DNA of 64,000 nt, taken from contig OY969693.1 of NCBI GenBank assembly GCA_963701995.1, forward strand, positions 1,612,001-1,676,000, read 5' to 3'. Position numbers and translations under genes: made by a program. This DNA comes from Methanoflorens sp963701995. GTDB taxonomy: Archaea; Halobacteriota; Bog-38; Methanoflorentales; Methanoflorentaceae. Position 1 is the stretch's first letter; the number at the start of each line of letters is the position of its first letter. Shown here in pieces: positions 59,650 to 64,000 of this stretch. The notes below the pieces were generated by a model. That model was not told the DNA's origin and ran no database searches. It saw only the letters and a program-made list of their open reading frames with translations.

Positions 59650-61332
59650 ATGGCAGGACAACTTGGTGGACAAGTCGGACAACTGGGTGGACAGCCCATA
59701 TTGATTCTTAAAGAAGGCAGCCAGAGGACTCGAGGCAAAGAGGCCCAAGGCATGAACATAACCGCCGCGAAGGCGGTTGCTGCGGCTGTGAGGACGACGT
59801 TAGGCCCTAAAGGCATGGATAAGATGCTCGTGGACACGCTGGGCGATGTAGTCATCACAAATGATGGGGTTACGATCCTGAAGGAGATGGATATTGAGCA
59901 CCCCGCAGCGAAAATGATCGTTGAAGTCGCCCGGACCCAAGACGACGAAGTCGGAGACGGAACGACCACAGCAGTGATCATTACTGGCGAACTGCTCAGA
60001 AAAGCAGAGAACCTTCTCGAACAAGACGTGCACCCCACCATCATAGCATCGGGATTCAGGCTAGCTGCAGTAAAAGCGCGAGAAACGCTCGACACAGTGG
60101 CGATCCCTGTATCGCCTGATGATGTAGAACTTCTGAAAAAAGTGGCGATTACGGCGATGACTGGCAAAGGCGCAGAAGCGTCCAAAGAGAAACTCGCTGG
60201 CATGTCTGTTAAAGCGGTAAAAGCTGTAGTTGAAACTGAAAACGGGAAGAACACCTTCGACATCGACAACATCAAGATTGAGAAAAAGGTTGGGGGAAGC
60301 ATCGACTCATCCGAACTCGTCGAGGGCATGATCATAGATAAAGAGCGTGTCTCGACTGGTATGCCGAAAAGCGTCGACAAAGCAAAGATTGCTCTGATAA
60401 ACGGCGCAATCGAGCTTAAGGATACAGAGGTTGACGCCGAAATCTCGATCACGTCGCCGGATCAGCTCCAGGCGTTCCTCAGTCAAGAAGAGGAAATGAT
60501 CAAGGGCATGGTTGACAAGATCAAGAGCAAAGGTGTTACCGTAGTATTCTGTCAGAAGGGGATTGATGACCTCGCCCAACACTACCTGTCGAAAGCCGGG
60601 ATTCTCGCGGCACGACGCGTTAAAAAGAGCGATATGGAAAAACTCGCGAGAGCTACCAACGCAAAGATCGCCTCGAGCGTAGACGAACTAGAAAAAGGCG
60701 ACCTCGGTCATGCTGGGCTTGTTGAAGAGCGGAAAGTTGGCGGCGACGAGATGATCTTTGTAGAAAAGTGCGAGAACCCGAAAGCAGTGTCCATCATGCT
60801 TCACGGAGGGACCGAGCACGTCGTGGACGACATAGAGAGGGCAGTAAACGACGCGCTGCGAGTAGTCGGCGTCGCGATAGAAGATGAGAAACTGGTCGCC
60901 GGGGGCGGCGCAACTGAAGTCGAACTGGCACTAAAGCTCAGAGACTACGCCTCTACAGTAGGCGGCCGGGAACAACTCGCCATCAATGCATTCGCTGACG
61001 CTTTGGAAGTCATTCCAAAGACCCTAGCGGAAAATGCTGGTCTTGATACCATCGACACGCTTGTTGAACTAAGGTCAAAACACGAACAAGGTATGACGAC
61101 TGCTGGATTAAACGTCTTTACGGGTGATGCAATCGATATGGTCGATGCAGGCGTTGTGGAGCCACTTAGGACAAAAACTCAAGCAATCGGCTCTGCGTCA
61201 GAATCTGCGATAATGATTCTCAGAATTGATGATGTTATAGCGGCCAGCAAGCTTTCAGCTCCGCCGATGCCTGAGGGCGGCATGGGTGGCATGGGTGGCA
61301 TGGGTGGCATGGGTGGCATGCCGCCAATGTGA
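59650..61332 (+). CDS. ths: thermosome (group II chaperonin) subunit
   Basis: A 560-residue group II chaperonin. The ATP site is TLGPKGMDKML with GDGTTTAVIITGELL, and the equatorial, intermediate and apical domains are in normal order. The apical GSIDSSELVEGMIIDKERVS leads to the helical lid. The tail is a GGM repeat (GGMGGMGGMGGMGGMPPM), encoded by a run of GGTGGCATG units, normal for thermosomes. It folds cytoplasmic proteins as a two-ring oligomer. The promoter is at 59574. Confidence 0.97.
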   Translation: MAGQLGGQVGQLGGQPILILKEGSQRTRGKEAQGMNITAAKAVAAAVRTTLGPKGMDKMLVDTLGDVVITNDGVTILKEMDIEHPAAKMIVEVARTQDDEVGDGTTTAVIITGELLRKAENLLEQDVHPTIIASGFRLAAVKARETLDTVAIPVSPDDVELLKKVAITAMTGKGAEASKEKLAGMSVKAVKAVVETENGKNTFDIDNIKIEKKVGGSIDSSELVEGMIIDKERVSTGMPKSVDKAKIALINGAIELKDTEVDAEISITSPDQLQAFLSQEEEMIKGMVDKIKSKGVTVVFCQKGIDDLAQHYLSKAGILAARRVKKSDMEKLARATNAKIASSVDELEKGDLGHAGLVEERKVGGDEMIFVEKCENPKAVSIMLHGGTEHVVDDIERAVNDALRVVGVAIEDEKLVAGGGATEVELALKLRDYASTVGGREQLAINAFADALEVIPKTLAENAGLDTIDTLVELRSKHEQGMTTAGLNVFTGDAIDMVDAGVVEPLRTKTQAIGSASESAIMILRIDDVIAASKLSAPPMPEGGMGGMGGMGGMGGMPPM

Positions 61333-61343
61333 AGCGGCCATCC

Positions 61344-61357
61344 GTCCCTTTTTTTTG
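61344..61357 (+). terminator. T-run terminator after thermosome
   Basis: CCGTCCC followed by eight T residues, 12-25 nt after the thermosome stop. Archaeal terminators commonly consist of such T-runs without a strong hairpin. Confidence 0.5.
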
Positions 61358-61397
61358 TACGAGGCCGGATTTTGACTGCGCTGAGCGTGTTGCGTAG

Positions 61398-61407
61398 CTT
61401 TAAATAG
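61398..61407 (+). promoter_or_regulatory. TATA box of the IscA/HesB-like gene
   Basis: CTTTAAATAG starts 43 nt before the ATG at 61441. The leader contains GGAG 6 nt upstream of the start. Confidence 0.55.
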
Positions 61408-61440
61408 GTGCGACGAGAGAGAAATATATAGGAGTTCGAA

Positions 61441-61764
61441 ATGATTCAAGTAACAGAAACAGCAGCAAGAGAGTTGAAAGACCTTCTCGTAAAAGAGGGC
61501 AAGTCCGAATATGGTTTGAGGATATCATATGGCGGCATGGGCTGCGGCGGCCCGCAGTATACGATGTCCCTTGACGAAAACCCCACCAAAGCGGAAGACG
61601 TGCAAGAATCAAACGGCGTAAAAGTGTTCTTGGAAAAGAACGTAGAGATGGCACTCGATGGTGCAGAGATTGATTTTGTCGATGACCCAATGTTTGGGAA
61701 AGGATTTACTATCAAGCACCCGAGCCTCACCGGATGTGGGTCGTGCGGCGGAGGGTGCGGCTAG
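61441..61764 (+). CDS. HesB/IscA-family iron-sulfur protein
   Basis: A 107-residue A-type carrier-like protein: MIQVTETAARELKDLLVKEG, GLRISYGGMGCGGPQYTMSL, EIDFVDDPMFGKGFTIKHPS and the C-terminal CGSCGGGCG. Bacterial IscA uses three cysteines (C-x~60-CGC). Here the early Cys in GMGCGG and the clustered terminal cysteines could serve cluster binding. Likely a cluster carrier. Confidence 0.85.
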   Translation: MIQVTETAARELKDLLVKEGKSEYGLRISYGGMGCGGPQYTMSLDENPTKAEDVQESNGVKVFLEKNVEMALDGAEIDFVDDPMFGKGFTIKHPSLTGCGSCGGGCG

Positions 61765-61927
61765 CTTAATTGAGCCGCCAAAACCTTTTTTCATCTAGAA
61801 GCCCGTGCAAGCGACCGGTTGATCCCTTCCCCTCGTTTTTTCCGAGGTCCATAGACTTCAGCAAGAGCTCTAGCTCACTTTTTGCTACAGAAAAAGTAAA
61901 GTCACAGCAGGACTAACGGAAATCTAT

Positions 61928-62923
61928 ATGATAGGCATGATCCTCTGCGGAGGGTATGGCAAGCGACTCAAACCGTATACTGAGGACATACCCAAGCCAC
62001 TCATAGACATCACGGATGACTACACAATTCTCGACCGACAGCTCTACGATATGGCCAATAGCGATATTGAGAGCGTGATACTGCTAACGGGGTACTTGAG
62101 TGAGCTGATAGAACAGAGATATGGGAACAGCTATCGTGGCATGGAAATTCAGTATTCTGTTGAAGACAAGCCGTTAGGCACCCTCAATGCGATCAAACTT
62201 GGAATTGATCTGCTGAAAGATAAAGAAACAGTGTTGATCCGCAACGGCGACGTCGTTTCTGACATCAATCTAAAAAAGATGCTGAAAAAGTACAGCGCGA
62301 GCGATTTCAAAGCCATGATGTTTGTCACGAAAATGCGCAGCCCCTATGGCATCGTGGAACTGGGCGAGGACCACATCCGCTCTTTCAAGGAGAAGCCACT
62401 CCTCGAGTATTACATAAACGGAGGGATATATCTCCTCGACTCTGAGATTCCATTTAGCGATTTTGAAAAGGGCGAAATAGAAAAGACTGTTTTCCCTGTC
62501 CTCGCAGACACCAATCAACTCGGATATTACAAGGAAAACACGTTTTGGATGTCGATAGATACGACCAAGGACCTCGAAGAGATAAAAAAGGAGTATGCAA
62601 ACAGGACTGACAAACCGTGGGGCTATGAAAAGGTCCTCATGAGCACGGAGAATTATCTCACAAAAGAGATATACATGAAAGAGGGCTATACGACGTCGTA
62701 TCACTATCACAAAGAAAAAGAAGAGTCAATCTACATGCTCGACGGCTCTTGCTACGTACAGTTTGAGCACAAAAAGGAGTACTTCGGAAGAAACGATACA
62801 ATGGATATTCCGCGTGGGGCTTTGCACAAAATCGTGGCCACAGAAAACTCTCTCATGCACAGTGTCTCAACACCATTTGTCGACGATATCGTACGAGTGG
62901 AAGATTACTATCCTGCTCGCTAA
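61928..62923 (+). CDS. bifunctional nucleotidyltransferase-cupin protein
   Basis: A 331-residue fusion. Residues ~1-235 are an NDP-sugar nucleotidyltransferase with the full signature LCGGYGKRLKPYTEDIPKPL, NGDVVSDINLKKM and FKEKPLLEYYINGGIYLLD. Residues ~240-331 are a phosphomannose-isomerase-like cupin (GYTTSYHYHKEKEESIYMLD). It probably makes an activated hexose, and the cupin part may isomerise the sugar phosphate. It is the intact paralogue of the gene at 1786. Confidence 0.9.
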   Translation: MIGMILCGGYGKRLKPYTEDIPKPLIDITDDYTILDRQLYDMANSDIESVILLTGYLSELIEQRYGNSYRGMEIQYSVEDKPLGTLNAIKLGIDLLKDKETVLIRNGDVVSDINLKKMLKKYSASDFKAMMFVTKMRSPYGIVELGEDHIRSFKEKPLLEYYINGGIYLLDSEIPFSDFEKGEIEKTVFPVLADTNQLGYYKENTFWMSIDTTKDLEEIKKEYANRTDKPWGYEKVLMSTENYLTKEIYMKEGYTTSYHYHKEKEESIYMLDGSCYVQFEHKKEYFGRNDTMDIPRGALHKIVATENSLMHSVSTPFVDDIVRVEDYYPAR

Positions 62924-63052
62924 TTAACGTGCCGTTGTTTTTTGCTACTGCAAAGTTAGCAACTCGCACCTTTGTTTGCTCGAGCCTTCCTCGACTTCCA
63001 GGAACTTCATGTAATAAGAGGCCAGCACCCCATATTACCCGTAGCGAACACG

Positions 63053-63060
63053 TTTATATT
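63053..63060 (+). promoter_or_regulatory. TATA box of the isomerase-like gene (leaderless)
   Basis: TTTATATT starts ~29 nt before the ATG at 63082, so transcription should begin at or next to the start codon. No Shine-Dalgarno is present. Confidence 0.55.
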
Positions 63061-63081
63061 CGGTAGTCGACACATTTTTTC

Positions 63082-63831
63082 ATGAAAGTGGGATTCACGG
63101 CGCTTGCTCTATTTGACGCGCCTTTTGACAGGATCATGCAAAGAGCCTTTGAAGACAGGTTCGATGTGATCGAGGTGCTGTGCGAGGGGCCTTACCTGCC
63201 ACGGCACGCATTAAGAAATGTCTCTCAATTTGAAATTGCGTCGCAGTACGATATTGAACTAACAATTCATTCGCCTACAGTAGATCTCAATCCCGCCAGT
63301 GTCAACGTCGGAATACGTGAGGAAACTACGAAACAACTCACCGAGACGGTGGATCTTGCTGCAGCTATAAACGCTTCGACGATCACGACCCACCCAGGTT
63401 ACGTAAAGAGAATAAATGACAGACTGACGAGGCGATCGCTCGATTTAGCTCTGCATAGCCTTGAAAAGTGGGCAAACTACGCCGCCGATGTTGGAATAGC
63501 GCCTGCCATTGAGAATATGCCCCGTAACGCGAAATACTTCTGCACCGAGGTTATGCAACATAAGCTTTTTATCGAAACGTGCGGCACGTCTGCAACAATC
63601 GACGTTGGACACGCACACACGAACAACGCCGTAACAGACTTTTTACGGGCGGGTTTTCCCGTAGCTTACTATCACGTGAGTGATAACGACGGCGAACGTG
63701 ATCTGCATCTTCCAATCGGTGAAGGAACCATCGACTGGACTCAGGTTAAAGGGATAAACAAAGCGATAATTGAAGTTAACGACTACATAGCTGTAAAGGC
63801 AAGTCGCGACTATCTGGCTCGAGATACCTAG
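63082..63831 (+). CDS. xylose isomerase-like TIM-barrel protein (sugar-phosphate isomerase/epimerase family)
   Basis: A 249-residue TIM barrel of the AP2Ec/xylose-isomerase-like family. Visible metal-site segments are LTIHSPTVDLNP, TITTHPGYVK, PAIENMPRN, TIDVGHAHTN and YYHVSDNDGERDLHLPIGEG. Members isomerise or epimerise sugars, or cleave DNA as endonuclease IV; here the sugar role is preferred by gene context. The transcript looks leaderless. Confidence 0.8.
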   Translation: MKVGFTALALFDAPFDRIMQRAFEDRFDVIEVLCEGPYLPRHALRNVSQFEIASQYDIELTIHSPTVDLNPASVNVGIREETTKQLTETVDLAAAINASTITTHPGYVKRINDRLTRRSLDLALHSLEKWANYAADVGIAPAIENMPRNAKYFCTEVMQHKLFIETCGTSATIDVGHAHTNNAVTDFLRAGFPVAYYHVSDNDGERDLHLPIGEGTIDWTQVKGINKAIIEVNDYIAVKASRDYLARDT

Positions 63832-63861
63832 AGCACCGAACGGCGACCCTGGGAGGTAAAA

Positions 63862-63924
63862 GTGGCAGAAAAACGCATTGTGCCGACGCAGAGCCGCACA
63901 AGAACTTCCAAAAAAGGCACTTAG
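63862..63924 (+). CDS. possible 20-aa basic peptide
   Basis: A GTG-started frame (MAEKRIVPTQSRTRTSKKGT) behind a strong GGGAGGT at 4 nt. The stop codon lies inside a hairpin (63920-63938). The ribosome-binding site is unusually good for a random position, but the length makes the call tentative. Confidence 0.3.
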   Translation: MAEKRIVPTQSRTRTSKKGT

Positions 63925-63938
63925 TGCCCCTCACTAAG
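63920..63938. terminator. hairpin near window end
   Basis: CTTAGTG-CCCCT-CACTAAG, a perfect 7-bp stem with a 5-nt loop, followed downstream by GTGTTTTA. It overlaps the stop of the 20-aa frame and lies where a convergent minus-strand gene may end. Confidence 0.5.
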
Positions 63939-63948
63939 GAGCCGTGTT

Positions 63949-64000
63949 TTATTGACCATGTTTCGCCAATGTTGCCCTTTCCAAAATATTTTGCCGCATC
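63949..64000 (-). CDS. possible C-terminal end of a minus-strand gene
   Basis: On the minus strand the last bases read an open frame ending MRQNILERATLAKHGQ and TAA at 63949, just beyond the hairpin. It could be the end of a gene whose body lies outside the window. Only its position supports it. Confidence 0.2.
   Translation of the reverse strand, partial: MRQNILERATLAKHGQ

Overview
The window is a contiguous piece of an archaeal chromosome, most likely from the methanogen/ANME/Archaeoglobus branch of the Euryarchaeota (Halobacteriota). The evidence is an archaeal histone, a thermosome, TiaS, DtdA, archaeal L1/L10/L11/L12 and Spt5/NusG proteins, a fused formaldehyde-activating enzyme/hexulose-phosphate synthase, a hydrogenase maturation protease, an initiator tRNA of archaeal type (A1-U72, three G-C pairs below the anticodon loop) and TATA-box promoters, several of them leaderless. 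GTG and TTG starts behind GGAGGTG-like Shine-Dalgarno sites are common. The sequence does not resolve the lineage further.

Layout. 0-9.3 kb: a CBS-domain gene (cut by the window edge), GT4 glycosyltransferases, a degenerate nucleotidyltransferase-cupin protein, a winged-helix regulator, then the minus-strand series purL > GT4 > fae-hps > tpiA > rraA-like. 10.3-17.3 kb: the information-processing block dtdA > ftsZ > secE > nusG > rpl11 > rpl1 > rpl10 > rpl12, with a probable L1 autoregulatory hairpin in front of rpl1, then tRNA-iMet. 17.5-29.3 kb: thioredoxin, hydrogenase protease, dCMP deaminase, a decaying ior/paaK aryl-pyruvate oxidation locus (iorA frameshifted, iorB intact, paaK internally deleted), TPR protein, aminotransferase, glycosyltransferase, a catalytically altered endonuclease V homologue, histone, and a metallo-beta-lactamase-fold hydrolase.

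29.3-41.8 kb is an accessory zone. It is gene-poor and rich in hypothetical, small and duplicated genes: a bactofilin-like protein, two mini zinc proteins, a FAS1 protein, two mini-Hsp20 paralogues, two pentapeptide-repeat paralogues, an ABC permease remnant and a frameshifted HD hydrolase. It also holds the most interesting non-coding signal of the window: a TATA box followed by an 18-bp closing helix, internal hairpins and a T-run at 31.47-31.69 kb, which looks like an undescribed structured RNA.

41.8-53 kb: acetyl-CoA synthetase, two related Ig-like lipoproteins, a frameshifted Sm-like gene, amtB-glnK with an NrpR-type operator (GGAA-N6-TTCC) at the predicted transcription start, an archaeal glutamate synthase and a TPP enzyme. 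53-64 kb: acylphosphatase, queC-queE (7-deazaguanine for archaeosine), a membrane PH-domain protein, a DHH phosphoesterase, tiaS, an HTH regulator, the thermosome, an IscA/HesB-like protein, an intact nucleotidyltransferase-cupin (the functional counterpart of the degenerate copy at 1.8 kb) and a sugar-phosphate isomerase-like TIM barrel.

Functionally the window combines core translation and division genes, nitrogen assimilation (AmtB-GlnK-glutamate synthase), pentose/formaldehyde metabolism (Fae-Hps, TIM, RraA-like), surface-sugar synthesis and tRNA modification. Several single-base frameshifts (iorA three, LSm one, HD one) may be real decay or assembly errors. The deletion in paaK is too large to be a base-calling error.
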